64,000 nucleotides of DNA from Pedobacter sp. MR2016-24. GTDB taxonomy: Bacteria; Bacteroidota; Bacteroidia; Sphingobacteriales; Sphingobacteriaceae. A program made the position numbers and the translations under genes. Where the stretch lies: assembly GCF_026239655.1 (NCBI RefSeq), contig NZ_JAPIVO010000006.1, positions 62,001-126,000 on the forward strand, read 5' to 3'. The notes beneath the pieces were generated by a model. The model made no database searches. It was given only the letters and a program-made list of their open reading frames with translations, and had not been told where the DNA came from. Below are positions 34,663-43,319 of the stretch, piece by piece (position 1 is the first letter of the stretch; each line of letters begins with the position of its first letter).

Positions 34663-35250
34663 TTAAGCTTTGAAGTGTTTGTGTGCAAGGTCTTTACGTA
34701 CCCTGCTGAGCGACTCTGGTGTGATGCCCAGATAGGATGCGATCATCCATTGCGGTACCCTTAGCGTCAGGTTTGGATATAATTTAATAAAGTCAAGATA
34801 ACGTTCTTCTGCAGTAGCACTCAGCAGCATATTAATTCTTTTCTGCATAAAGCGGATCGAATTGTTAAGCATGTTATTGTTCAGGTCATGCAGACATGGA
34901 ACATGTTCCGCCGCATCATTGAAGTAGTTTTTAGGAAGAATGAGTGCTGTAGTAGGCTCTATCGCATCTATAAAGAATTCAGAAGGCTCATTAAAAAAAC
35001 TGTTTCTTTCGGACAGCCACCATAATTCAGGAGCAAACTGGATCACATTTGCTTTGCCTTTGATATCTACGGAATAACAGCGCAATAGACCATCGGTTAC
35101 GAAATAGGTTTTGTTACTGATTTCTCCCGGTGACAAAATCTGCTGATTTTTCTCGAAGGTCTTTACTTTAATATCTCCGGAAATAAGGTCGAACTGCTCA
35201 TCAGTTATCGTTATTTTTTTACGCAGATAGGCTTTAAACGATTCAAACAT
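34663..35250 (-). CDS. Crp/Fnr family transcriptional regulator
   Basis: 195 residues: N-terminal cyclic-nucleotide-binding-like domain (about 15-120) and C-terminal winged helix with YLGITPESLSRVRKDL at about 170-186 as the recognition helix. Residues that bind cAMP are not conserved in a way I can confirm, and the group is typical of Bacteroidota regulators with unknown effector. No Fnr-type cysteine cluster. It lies upstream of yceI and pirin on the same strand and may control them. Confidence 0.9.
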   Translation of the reverse strand: MFESFKAYLRKKITITDEQFDLISGDIKVKTFEKNQQILSPGEISNKTYFVTDGLLRCYSVDIKGKANVIQFAPELWWLSERNSFFNEPSEFFIDAIEPTTALILPKNYFNDAAEHVPCLHDLNNNMLNNSIRFMQKRINMLLSATAEERYLDFIKLYPNLTLRVPQWMIASYLGITPESLSRVRKDLAHKHFKA

Positions 35251-35268
35251 ATGTGATATAGATAAAAA

Positions 35269-35427
35269 CTATTTCTTTTTGGTTTCGATATTAGAAAAGT
35301 CCACACCACATTTACAGTTCGATGCACAGCCACCTTTGGAAGGGGATAAAGAGCGATAAATGATGCGGCCTATATAAAAAAGGGCAGCAGCAAATAAGAG
35401 TCCGACTATGATAGTTTGAATATCCAT
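35269..35427 (-). CDS. FeoB-associated Cys-rich membrane protein (52 aa)
   Basis: A short gene read from the sequence: a 52-residue protein with an N-terminal membrane helix (about residues 5-22, IIVGLLFAAALFYIG), then a basic stretch and a Cys-rich tail CASNCKCG, ending in Lys residues. This layout is that of the FeoB-associated Cys-rich family, thought to assist ferrous iron uptake. No feoA or feoB is in the window, so it is separated from its usual partner. It stands upstream of the Crp-type gene on the same strand. Confidence 0.75.
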   Translation of the reverse strand: MDIQTIIVGLLFAAALFYIGRIIYRSLSPSKGGCASNCKCGVDFSNIETKKK

Positions 35428-35477
35428 TACACAAATATAATATTTCCGGCGATTTATGGGGTCTGAAAATTGTCAAT

Positions 35478-36692
35478 TTACATCAGCCCCACTGTACCAC
35501 CTACCCAATCGCAATCGGAGTTATGTTGCACACCAATCATCTTTCCCCGACTCATCCTGGCCAGATTGATGCATAATTGTGGTTCTTCGCCATCGGGCCA
35601 GATGTATAATAGTCTGATCTCTGCTTTCACTAAACCTTCCGGGGATTGTATCACAGGTTCATACACTACCTTTCGCTGTAAAATCCAGTTCTGAGGATCT
35701 TTGATTTGTTCAATATCAGTTTTGGTGACGTCAATGATCACACCTTTTCCGGCAAATGAATACAGAGGTTTGAGGACATAATTTTCCAAATCTTCAGGTA
35801 TCCTATCCAGTTTATGCAGATAATAAGACTCAGGTACATACTCATTTTTCAATAAAGGCATGATAAATTTGCTGATCCGGTAAAACCAGTTCGGGTGGGT
35901 GATCCATTCGATATCAAGCTCCTCTCTTGGGTCAAATTTCAGATCAGACAAATTGTGCTGCTGATTGAGCTCGTCAAAGATCAACCTGTTATAAATTCTT
36001 TTCAGACGTACTTTTTTACCTTCAGTATGATAATAGAACAATTGATTTCCTTCCTTAAAAATGTCGGTTACACTTAATACAGGGATGCCAATATGTTTTT
36101 GCGTAAGATAAAAGTCGATCGCTGTTTTTTGATGAGGAGCATCAACATCCATAAGGGCAACTTCCTCCGGTGCATAGTCACCTACAATCACTTTTTTTAA
36201 GAGGGAGATATATTCTTCTTCCTTTAAGCCATTAAAATAGGGAGTTAAAGCAGCGATCTGATCGAGTTCAAAAACCTGTTTATAAGTATTCGAGAGGTGC
36301 GCCTGAAATGCAAAAAGCGAAGGAAAACCCTGCAGCTCTATTAATCTGGGAACCAGCCTGCCTTTTTCGTTTTTACATACGGCGAAATCTATCGCCAGAA
36401 AATGGGGATGACTGTTTTCGTCTGGCACATTCCATTCTGCAGGAATAGCTTCAGCTGTTAACGTTTTGAAATCGGGTTGTTTGATCAGTTTAATCATCTC
36501 TTCGCCTGCTGCTACCAGTTGATTTTTAAAATCCTCAGAAATGAATACCGGAGTTTCTGCGAGTCTGATATGCAGCGGTGCAAAACCATCTCCCAGCACT
36601 TTTAGAAATTCAGCGTATTTTGCTGTCGAAAATCTGCTGTTGAATTGGCTTCTGTATTGTTCAACCATTGATGAAAGGTTTAATTGCTTCAT
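35478..36692 (-). CDS. ATP-grasp-like ligase, last gene of a ligase/amidotransferase operon
   Basis: 404 residues. The C-terminal part looks like an ATP-grasp domain: YVLKPLYSFAGKGVIIDV (Lys and the Gly-rich loop), WILQRKVVYEP, and KAEIRLLYIW followed by INLARMSRGKMIG, with basic and acidic residues where ATP and Mg bind. The N-terminal part has a conserved-looking RLIELQGFPSLFAFQ. This is the general plan of peptide or amide ligases of the glutathionylspermidine-synthetase type, but I cannot name the family or substrate. Its start lies inside the amidotransferase gene (32-bp overlap; an alternative Met at 36668 would give 8 bp). Translation is probably coupled. Confidence 0.78.
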   Translation of the reverse strand: MKQLNLSSMVEQYRSQFNSRFSTAKYAEFLKVLGDGFAPLHIRLAETPVFISEDFKNQLVAAGEEMIKLIKQPDFKTLTAEAIPAEWNVPDENSHPHFLAIDFAVCKNEKGRLVPRLIELQGFPSLFAFQAHLSNTYKQVFELDQIAALTPYFNGLKEEEYISLLKKVIVGDYAPEEVALMDVDAPHQKTAIDFYLTQKHIGIPVLSVTDIFKEGNQLFYYHTEGKKVRLKRIYNRLIFDELNQQHNLSDLKFDPREELDIEWITHPNWFYRISKFIMPLLKNEYVPESYYLHKLDRIPEDLENYVLKPLYSFAGKGVIIDVTKTDIEQIKDPQNWILQRKVVYEPVIQSPEGLVKAEIRLLYIWPDGEEPQLCINLARMSRGKMIGVQHNSDCDWVGGTVGLM

Positions 36693-37458
36693 CCAGAAAA
36701 TTGGGCAATATTGTTTGATGAGTCAATATAATATTGTCAGTATTTTCAAGATTTTCTATCATATCCTGCTGTTTTTCTTCATCGAACTGGTTAATGATTG
36801 CTGCTTTCACTCCTGCCGGATGGGCTTCCGGGTGAAATTGTGTACCTACAAACTCTTTTGAAAATCGAATGGACATGATGCAACGTTCCACATCTGCATG
36901 AACGTGTTCTTTTTCGAGGGCCAATAATTCCGCGCCATCTGCATTCAGTATAGCTTTTGAATTTAAGACTTGCCAGTCGCGACTGTCCACCGCGTAAAAT
37001 GGATTAGGCAAACCTGCATATAATGGATCCGCTTCGCCCATGGCTGTGAGTTCGATTGGAAAGATCCCAAAGGAATTGGATTTCCTTTTAGTCAGTGTCC
37101 CGAAGCCATATTTACGGCAAAAAAGCTGGAATGAATGGCAAATCAGGAAAACGTGTTTTTTATCTTCAGATCGGTTATTATGTGTTTTTAGCTTGTCCAG
37201 AAGATCAAAAAATAGCTTTTCCCATTCTTCGCCCTCACTGTCTGCCGGACTTCCCGGCCCGCCACTGGAAATGTAGATATGATGGTTGTGGTCAGGTATG
37301 TCCAGTTTGTTTCTCAGGTCAAATACAGCTGTGGAGATTTCCAGATCCTTACTTTTACCGTAATCAGACAGCATATCCAGAATAGCGCCAATCCCGAGAT
37401 TAGGCTGTCCGTTATTCATGTCAATGACCGCGACTTTGATTTGCATTTTGTTCCCCAT
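36661..37458 (-). CDS. Class-I glutamine amidotransferase
   Basis: 265 residues with an intact catalytic triad: Cys108 in LICHSFQ, His209 and Glu211 in GTQFHPEA, plus the oxyanion GGPGSP (66-71). Such proteins release ammonia from glutamine for a partner synthetase. It begins immediately after the stop of the GCS2-type ligase; a second ATG at 37446 is preceded by a GGGGA element and could be the real start. It overlaps the ATP-grasp gene. The natural partner is one of the two flanking ligases, which suggests an amide product. This is inference from operon structure. Confidence 0.88.
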   Translation of the reverse strand: MGNKMQIKVAVIDMNNGQPNLGIGAILDMLSDYGKSKDLEISTAVFDLRNKLDIPDHNHHIYISSGGPGSPADSEGEEWEKLFFDLLDKLKTHNNRSEDKKHVFLICHSFQLFCRKYGFGTLTKRKSNSFGIFPIELTAMGEADPLYAGLPNPFYAVDSRDWQVLNSKAILNADGAELLALEKEHVHADVERCIMSIRFSKEFVGTQFHPEAHPAGVKAAIINQFDEEKQQDMIENLENTDNIILTHQTILPNFLDEAIKPFING

Positions 37459-38565
37459 TTACATTTTTGCTCCTATTAAAGTTTGTGAAGTAATAAAGTC
37501 GACCACCGATTCAAAGCTTTCGGTTTCTGCAAATACCGCCAGCTGTTTATCTGCCCCTGTGCCATTTTCCAGGATTTTGTGTACGTAATTAATGTCGTTA
37601 CGACAGCCGAGGCCATCCACTACATCGTCTACAAAGTCCAGCAGTTCCAGGATTAAAGCGCGACTGTTCACTTCTATTTCCTTACCAAAATCTATAAGGC
37701 TTCCGTCCAGTCCATACCTTGCCGCACGCCATTTGTTTTCATTAATCAATGCTCTGGAGTAATTGATAAAACTCATGTTCTGCAAGCGTAATTTATACAA
37801 TTTTGCACATAAAGCCTGAAACAAGGCTACAAAAGCCATCGTCTCATCAATCAGCATAGGGCAATCGCAAATCCTGAATTCTATGGTTTCAAAAAATGGA
37901 TGTACACGGATATCCCACCATATTTTCTTCGCATTGTCAATACTGTTGGTTTTAATCAGCAGTTTCACATAGTTATCATAATCTTCAATGCTGTTAAATA
38001 TTCCCGGTATACCCGTTCGTGGAAACTTGTCGAATATCTTGGTGCGATATGATTTATATCCCGTATTACGGCCTTCCCAAAAAGGAGAGTTGGTCGATAA
38101 TGCAAATACATGGGGCAGGAAATAGCGTACCTGATTTGCGATATGAATAGCCAGTTCCCTGGATTGAAAGCCTACATGCACATGAAGTCCGAAGATCAGG
38201 TTGGAGCGTGCTGCTTCCTGCAGCTCGTTGATGATTTCATTGTAACGGGGATGCTCAGTGATCAGTTGTTTTTCCCAGCGGGAGAAAGGGTGCGTGCCTG
38301 CAGCACCAATTACCAGTCCGGATTCTCCCGCCAGCTGCGCTACTGTATAACGTAACTGGGAGATTTCTTTTCTTGCCTGTTCCGTATTTCTGCAGATACC
38401 TGTACCAACTTCCACAACCGCCTGGTGCATTTCAGCCTTTACCTGATCATGGTAGATCTTTTGCGCGGCTTCCACTATTTTCTGATCATGTGAGGTGAGT
38501 TCACGTGTAACAGGGTCAATCACCATGTACTCTTCCTCAATACCAAGCGTAAAATCGTTCATCAT
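37459..38565 (-). CDS. YbdK/GCS2-type carboxylate-amine ligase
   Basis: 368 residues of the glutamate-cysteine ligase 2 family (COG2170). Recognised segments are LGIEEEYMVIDP at the N-terminus, GTHPFSRW, HVHVGFQSRE, NSPFWEGRNTGYKSYRT and FETIEFRICD, which include the metal- and ATP-binding residues. E. coli YbdK has weak glutamate-cysteine ligase activity, but family members in this operon setting may join other carboxylates and amines. It overlaps the upstream SDR-like gene by 4 bp (ATGA) and abuts the amidotransferase gene. Confidence 0.92.
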   Translation of the reverse strand: MMNDFTLGIEEEYMVIDPVTRELTSHDQKIVEAAQKIYHDQVKAEMHQAVVEVGTGICRNTEQARKEISQLRYTVAQLAGESGLVIGAAGTHPFSRWEKQLITEHPRYNEIINELQEAARSNLIFGLHVHVGFQSRELAIHIANQVRYFLPHVFALSTNSPFWEGRNTGYKSYRTKIFDKFPRTGIPGIFNSIEDYDNYVKLLIKTNSIDNAKKIWWDIRVHPFFETIEFRICDCPMLIDETMAFVALFQALCAKLYKLRLQNMSFINYSRALINENKWRAARYGLDGSLIDFGKEIEVNSRALILELLDFVDDVVDGLGCRNDINYVHKILENGTGADKQLAVFAETESFESVVDFITSQTLIGAKM

Positions 38566-39239
38566 ATCTGGCTCTTCTTTGCGCTAAGTTCCTGAATTTT
38601 GTCCGATTCATAAGTAAAAATGCCTTTTTTATCTTCAAGGGACTGATTGACCATTGCTTTCGCTACATCTTCTACTTTGATACTTCGGTATTTTCTGAGT
38701 GCGCCGACCAATAGCGGATTGATCACATGCATTATCTTGTTCATGAGTCCTTCCCCAAATCGCTTGTCTGTTCTTGAGCTGTCCAGTAATGAAGGTTGAT
38801 AAATATGGATGCTTTTAAACGGCACGGCCTTAAGGTCATGTTCTACTTCCCCTTTTGTTTTATTATAAAAAATAGAAGAATTTTTATTGGCACCCATAGC
38901 AGATATCAGATGATAACTTTCTGCACCATTTACCTGTGCAATCCAGGCCATATCCAGCGGGTACTGATAATCTATTTTACGGTACTCAATTTTATCAGGT
39001 GTCTGTTTTGCAGTTGTACCCAAACAGCAGAAAACCACATCGCCGGTAATTTCATGTGAAAAGTCTTTTATCTTGTCAAAATCCAGTATAATTTGCTTCA
39101 GTTTTGGATTTTTGAGTTCCAGTTTTTTGCGTACCAGTACCAATACTTCACTGTAATTCCTGTCAGCCAGTAACTGTTGTAAAAGGCTGCTGCCTATTGC
39201 TCCTGTGGCTCCTGCCAGAATAGCTTTCTTTCCCATCAT
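38562..39239 (-). CDS. NAD(P)-binding Rossmann protein (atypical SDR, TIP30-like)
   Basis: 225 residues with an N-terminal dinucleotide motif GATGAIGSSLL (9-19), then VFCCLGTT at the fourth strand and YHLISAMGANKNSSIFYNKTKGEVE holding the Y-x3-K-like YNKTK. It resembles the HTATIP2/TIP30-type atypical short-chain dehydrogenase group often annotated as oxidoreductase or NAD(P)H-binding. First gene of the minus-strand operon and joined to the GCS2 gene by ATGA overlap, so it may act on the same metabolite or only share expression. Confidence 0.85.
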   Translation of the reverse strand: MMGKKAILAGATGAIGSSLLQQLLADRNYSEVLVLVRKKLELKNPKLKQIILDFDKIKDFSHEITGDVVFCCLGTTAKQTPDKIEYRKIDYQYPLDMAWIAQVNGAESYHLISAMGANKNSSIFYNKTKGEVEHDLKAVPFKSIHIYQPSLLDSSRTDKRFGEGLMNKIMHVINPLLVGALRKYRSIKVEDVAKAMVNQSLEDKKGIFTYESDKIQELSAKKSQI

Positions 39240-39330
39240 GCAAATTAAACAATCATGATATCATATCAGTTTTTAATATTATTTACACACATGCTTCTAG
39301 TTAATAGGCTGATATATCAATTATTTACGT

Positions 39331-39338
39331 TATCTTTG
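39331..39338 (+). promoter_or_regulatory. Putative -7 promoter element of typA
   Basis: TATCTTTG fits TAnnTTTG and lies 22 bp before the typA ATG. A 6-bp inverted repeat (39337-39342 with 39351-39356) straddles the predicted start of transcription. Confidence 0.5.
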
Positions 39339-39360
39339 CGCCAAAATTAGGGCGCATTTT

Positions 39361-41163
39361 ATGCAAAAAATAAGAAACATAGCTATTATAGCACACGTTG
39401 ACCACGGTAAAACTACATTGGTTGATAAGATTTTACACACTTGTTCTATTTTTCGTGACAACGAGCAAACAGGTGATTTGATACTTGATAATAACGATTT
39501 GGAAAGAGAACGTGGTATTACCATCGTTTCCAAAAACGTTTCAGTAATGTACAAAGATGTAAAAATTAACATTATTGATACACCTGGTCACGCCGATTTC
39601 GGTGGTGAGGTAGAGCGTGTATTGAAAATGGCTGACGGTGTATTGTTATTATGTGATGCTTTTGAAGGTGCAATGCCTCAAACTCGTTTCGTAACACAAA
39701 AAGCTTTGGCTTTAGGTCTGAAACCGATCGTTGTTGTTAATAAAGTAGATAAAGAAAACTGCCGTCCTGAAGAGGTTTACGAACAAATCTTTGAATTGTT
39801 CTTCAATCTTGAGGCTACAGAAGATCAGTTGGATTTCCCTGTAATCTACGGTTCATCTAAACAAGGATGGATGAGTACTGATTACACAAAACCAACAACA
39901 GATATTTTCCCATTGTTAGACGCCGTTGTGGCTAACATTCCTGCTCCTCCAATGTTGGAAGGAACGTTACAAATGCAGATCACTTCATTAGATTATTCAT
40001 CTTTCGTTGGTCGTATCGCAGTTGGACGTGTTCACCGCGGGTCTATTAAAGAAAACCAGCCGGTTACTTTAATTAAACGTGATGGTAAAATGGTGAAATC
40101 GAGAGTGAAAGAATTATACACTTTTGAAGGTCTTGGAAAAATGCGTGTTACAGAAGTAAAATCAGGTGATATCTGCGCTGTAGTAGGTATTGAAGGATTT
40201 GATATCGGTGATACCATTTCTGATTTTGATGCACCAGAGCAATTGCCGGTTATCAAAATTGATGAGCCTACAATGAACATGCTGTTCACTATCAATAACT
40301 CCCCATTCTTCGGTAAAGAAGGTAAATTTGTTACTTCTCAACGTATTAAAGAACGTTTATACAAAGAGATGGAAAAAAATCTTGCCTTGAAAGTAGTGGA
40401 AACTGCATCTCCAGATGCTTATCTGGTTTACGGAAGGGGTATTCTCCATTTATCAGTATTGATCGAGACGATGCGTCGCGAAGGATATGAAATTCAGGTT
40501 GGTCAGCCACAGGTTATCATTAAAGAAATTGATGGTAAAAAATGTGAGCCGGTTGAAACACTGATTGTTGATGTACCGGGTGAAGTTGCTGGTAAAGTAA
40601 TTGAATTGGTAACTCAGCGTAAAGGTGAATTACTGATCATGGAACCAAAAGGTGATCTTCAGCATTTAGAGTTTGAAATTCCTGCACGTGGTATCATCGG
40701 ATTAAGAAACAACGTATTAACTGCAACTGGTGGTGAAGCAATTATGGCTCACCGTTTCAAAGCTTACGAGCCCTGGAAAGGAACTATTCCCGGAAGGTTG
40801 AACGGTGTTCTTGTATCAATGGAAAAAGGTAGTACAACTGCTTATTCAATTGATAAATTACAAGATCGTGGTCGTTTCTTCGTTGATCCGGGTGTTGATG
40901 TTTATGAAGGTCAGATTATGGGTGAGCACATTCGTGATAATGACTTAGTAGTTAACATCGTGAAAGGAAAAGCGTTAACTAACATGCGTGCTTCTGGTAC
41001 AGATGATAGTAACCGTATTGCTCCTGCAATTAAATTCTCATTAGAGGAAGCGATGGAATACATCCAGGCTGATGAGTATATTGAAATTACTCCATTGAGC
41101 ATGCGTTTACGTAAAATCTACTTAACTGAAGGTGAACGTAAAATAAAAGGTAAAAACTTCTAG
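39361..41163 (+). CDS. typA: Translational GTPase TypA/BipA
   Basis: Ribosome-associated GTPase of the EF-G family that aids 50S assembly, especially in cold or stress. In 600 residues: G1 AHVDHGKT (11-18), G2 RERGITI, G3 DTPGHADF and G4 NKVD are all present, followed by the beta-barrel domain, EF-G-like domains and the C-terminal TypA-specific part ending in RLRKIYLTEGERKIK. Full length. Codons are noticeably well adapted (many gtt/cgt), in line with high expression. Terminator follows at 41189. Confidence 0.98.
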   Translation: MQKIRNIAIIAHVDHGKTTLVDKILHTCSIFRDNEQTGDLILDNNDLERERGITIVSKNVSVMYKDVKINIIDTPGHADFGGEVERVLKMADGVLLLCDAFEGAMPQTRFVTQKALALGLKPIVVVNKVDKENCRPEEVYEQIFELFFNLEATEDQLDFPVIYGSSKQGWMSTDYTKPTTDIFPLLDAVVANIPAPPMLEGTLQMQITSLDYSSFVGRIAVGRVHRGSIKENQPVTLIKRDGKMVKSRVKELYTFEGLGKMRVTEVKSGDICAVVGIEGFDIGDTISDFDAPEQLPVIKIDEPTMNMLFTINNSPFFGKEGKFVTSQRIKERLYKEMEKNLALKVVETASPDAYLVYGRGILHLSVLIETMRREGYEIQVGQPQVIIKEIDGKKCEPVETLIVDVPGEVAGKVIELVTQRKGELLIMEPKGDLQHLEFEIPARGIIGLRNNVLTATGGEAIMAHRFKAYEPWKGTIPGRLNGVLVSMEKGSTTAYSIDKLQDRGRFFVDPGVDVYEGQIMGEHIRDNDLVVNIVKGKALTNMRASGTDDSNRIAPAIKFSLEEAMEYIQADEYIEITPLSMRLRKIYLTEGERKIKGKNF

Positions 41164-41188
41164 TAGGTTTTATATCCTATAAGATTCG

Positions 41189-41220
41189 GGCCTGTAAGCA
41201 TTAGTTTACAGGCCTTTATT
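41189..41220 (+). terminator. Rho-independent terminator of typA
   Basis: 9-bp perfect stem (41189-41197 with 41206-41214), 8-base loop and a T-rich tail. Confidence 0.9.
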
Positions 41221-41344
41221 TTTGCCTGGAATTTTTATGAGGTCATTTGCTGAACCAATCTTAAAAATCTATTACGTCCTGATTTACGATATGGAAATGA
41301 AATCGATATGACGTTAGGGGAGGTCTCCTGACAGATCTTTTTCT

Positions 41345-41352
41345 TAATTTTG
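41345..41352 (+). promoter_or_regulatory. Putative -7 promoter element of the SDR gene
   Basis: TAATTTTG fits TAnnTTTG, 20 bp before the start codon at 41373; no -33 match. Confidence 0.5.
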
Positions 41353-41372
41353 AAGCTCAATACAAAGCTATT

Positions 41373-42089
41373 ATGGAGTCACTAAAAGGAAAAAATGCAT
41401 TGATTACCGGTGCAGGTAAAGGAATCGGTCGCGCGCTCGCTATTGCTCTTGCAGCAGAGGGTGTTAACTTAGGTCTTGTTGCCCGTACGGAAGCAGACTT
41501 AAAAAGTCTGGCTGGAGAGTTAGCACATACAGGTGTAAACATTGCTGTTGCTACAGCAGATGTTTCATCAATTGACGATGTAAATAATGCGGTGGCGAAA
41601 ATCAAATCCGGCTTAGGGGTAATTGATATACTGATCAACAATGCGGGTACAAGTACATTTGGTTCATTCCTGGAATTGGAACCTGCCAGATGGGAGGAAA
41701 TTGTGAAGGTCAATCTTTTTGGGGTGTATTATGTAACACGTGCTGTATTACCGGAAATGATGGAAAGAAAAACCGGTGATATCATTAATATCTCTTCTAC
41801 CGCTGGTCAGCGTGGCGCTGCAGTAACCAGTGCCTATAGCGCTTCTAAATTTGGTCTGATCGGACTCTCTGAATCCCTGATGCAGGAAGTAAGAAAACAC
41901 AATATAAGGGTAAGCTCTTTAACGCCAAGCACAATTGCCACAGATATGGCGAAAGACCTTAACCTGACTGATGGTAATCCGGATAAGGTAATGCAGCCAG
42001 AGGACTTCGCAGAGTTCGTTGTAGGCCACCTCAAATTAAACCGCAGGGTTTTTGTAAAAGAGGCAGGATTATGGTCTACTAACCCATAA
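41373..42089 (+). CDS. Short-chain dehydrogenase (3-oxoacyl-ACP-reductase-like)
   Basis: Classical SDR of 238 residues. Cofactor motif TGAGKGIG (11-18), NNAG at about 89-92, and the active-site Ser with Y-x3-K in SAYSASKFG. The C-terminal part has a PSTIATDMA loop. Annotated in relatives as 3-ketoacyl-ACP reductase, but a role outside fatty-acid synthesis is equally possible since no other fab gene is nearby. It ends 3 bp before a hydrolase gene with a TTG start. Confidence 0.92.
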   Translation: MESLKGKNALITGAGKGIGRALAIALAAEGVNLGLVARTEADLKSLAGELAHTGVNIAVATADVSSIDDVNNAVAKIKSGLGVIDILINNAGTSTFGSFLELEPARWEEIVKVNLFGVYYVTRAVLPEMMERKTGDIINISSTAGQRGAAVTSAYSASKFGLIGLSESLMQEVRKHNIRVSSLTPSTIATDMAKDLNLTDGNPDKVMQPEDFAEFVVGHLKLNRRVFVKEAGLWSTNP

Positions 42090-42092
42090 ATC

Positions 42093-43286
42093 TTGAAAAA
42101 GTTTTTATATGGGATAGCAGCTTTTTTATTGCTGATCTTACTTGTATTTTGCGTTCTGTTCACCTGGAGACCTGAGCTGATCAGGGTTCTGCGTTACCAG
42201 GTGCCGGATGCAGAAACGTACAAGATTTTCCCACAGACTTTAGTACAACCTGCTGATACGCCTTTCCATTTTGTAAGGATTGCGGGTAACAGGACTGATC
42301 TCGATACCTTGCATGTGTTTGATGGAAAAAATCACTCAGTACCTTTTTCTGCCTACCTGGAAGCGGGGAAAAGTAATCTTTTCATGGTCATCAGAAATGA
42401 TAGTATCATCTATCAGCACTTTGCACCAGGTTATACGGATACTACCTTAACCACTCTTTTTTCGGTAGCTAAAACAATGGTGAGCATCATGGTTGGCAAA
42501 GCACTGGAAGAGGGAAGTATTAAAAGTCTGAATGACCATTTAATTCAATATGTGCCGGAATTAAAAGCGAACCCTGCATTTAAAGCTGTGACCTTGATGG
42601 ATCTGCTCACGATGAAATCCGGACTGGAATTTAAAGATACCAATGGCGGATACATCCAGGCATTTCTGTCTGATGAGGGAAAGTATTATTATACGGAAGA
42701 CATCAGGAAAGAATTATTGCAGGTGAAGCGGGCAAATGCGCCCGGAACAGTATGGAAGTATAAAAGTATAGATGCATTTTTATTGACCTGGGCACTCGAA
42801 AATGCAACGGGTAAAAAAGCTGCGGTTTATTTTCAGGATATGATCTGGAAAAGAATTGGTACTGCTTATCCTTCAAGCTGGGGACTGGATCATGAAAATG
42901 GATTAGCAAATACTGCGAGCAGGTTTCAGTCCACGGCCATAGATCTGGCTAAAATAGGTCGTTTATACTTGAATAACGGGAAATATAAAGGTCAGCAGGT
43001 AATTGCTGAAGACTGGGTTCGGCGTTCCATAAAATTAGGTAAAGACGAAAAGCCTGCTACTGCGAAAGGCTGGCAGAAATCTGCGCAGCATTATCTGTGG
43101 TGGGTGCCTCAGCAGGGAATCAACGGCGATTATGCGGCAGAAGGAATGCGTGGACAAAGGTTATATATAGATCCGCTTACGCATACCATTATAGTGCATT
43201 TTGCGCAGCAGGGAGCAGGGAATTATCCTTACAGAAAGGTGAGCCGGTATTTGGCGGGATTGCCTTTTAATTATCCGGCTCAATAA
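42093..43286 (+). CDS. Serine hydrolase of the beta-lactamase/PBP class-C family
   Basis: 397 residues with an N-terminal membrane anchor (about 5-25) and a periplasmic penicillin-binding-like domain. The nucleophile motif S-x2-K is SVAK (Ser124, Lys127), followed by the YKS tripeptide in VWKYKSIDAF, the second catalytic position. Many such proteins are esterases or D-aminopeptidases rather than beta-lactamases. The start is TTG at 42093, directly after the SDR stop, with MKKFLYGIAAF as a normal signal-anchor; there is no ATG in the right place. Co-transcribed with the SDR gene. Confidence 0.88.
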   Translation: MKKFLYGIAAFLLLILLVFCVLFTWRPELIRVLRYQVPDAETYKIFPQTLVQPADTPFHFVRIAGNRTDLDTLHVFDGKNHSVPFSAYLEAGKSNLFMVIRNDSIIYQHFAPGYTDTTLTTLFSVAKTMVSIMVGKALEEGSIKSLNDHLIQYVPELKANPAFKAVTLMDLLTMKSGLEFKDTNGGYIQAFLSDEGKYYYTEDIRKELLQVKRANAPGTVWKYKSIDAFLLTWALENATGKKAAVYFQDMIWKRIGTAYPSSWGLDHENGLANTASRFQSTAIDLAKIGRLYLNNGKYKGQQVIAEDWVRRSIKLGKDEKPATAKGWQKSAQHYLWWVPQQGINGDYAAEGMRGQRLYIDPLTHTIIVHFAQQGAGNYPYRKVSRYLAGLPFNYPAQ

Positions 43287-43291
43287 AAAAA

Positions 43292-43315
43292 CGCCCCGTT
43301 AAAGGGCGCTTTTAA
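43292..43315. terminator. Weak bidirectional terminator between hydrolase and PfpI genes
   Basis: A 5-bp GC stem (43292-43296 with 43304-43308) flanked by A and T runs, between convergent genes that end at 43286 and 43320. Confidence 0.65.
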
Positions 43316-43319
43316 TAGT

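Noticed and set aside
42093..43286. The SVAK hydrolase as a true antibiotic-resistance beta-lactamase
   Set aside because: Only the broad penicillin-binding-like fold and the S-x2-K and YKS motifs are visible; such proteins are mostly esterases or peptidases.
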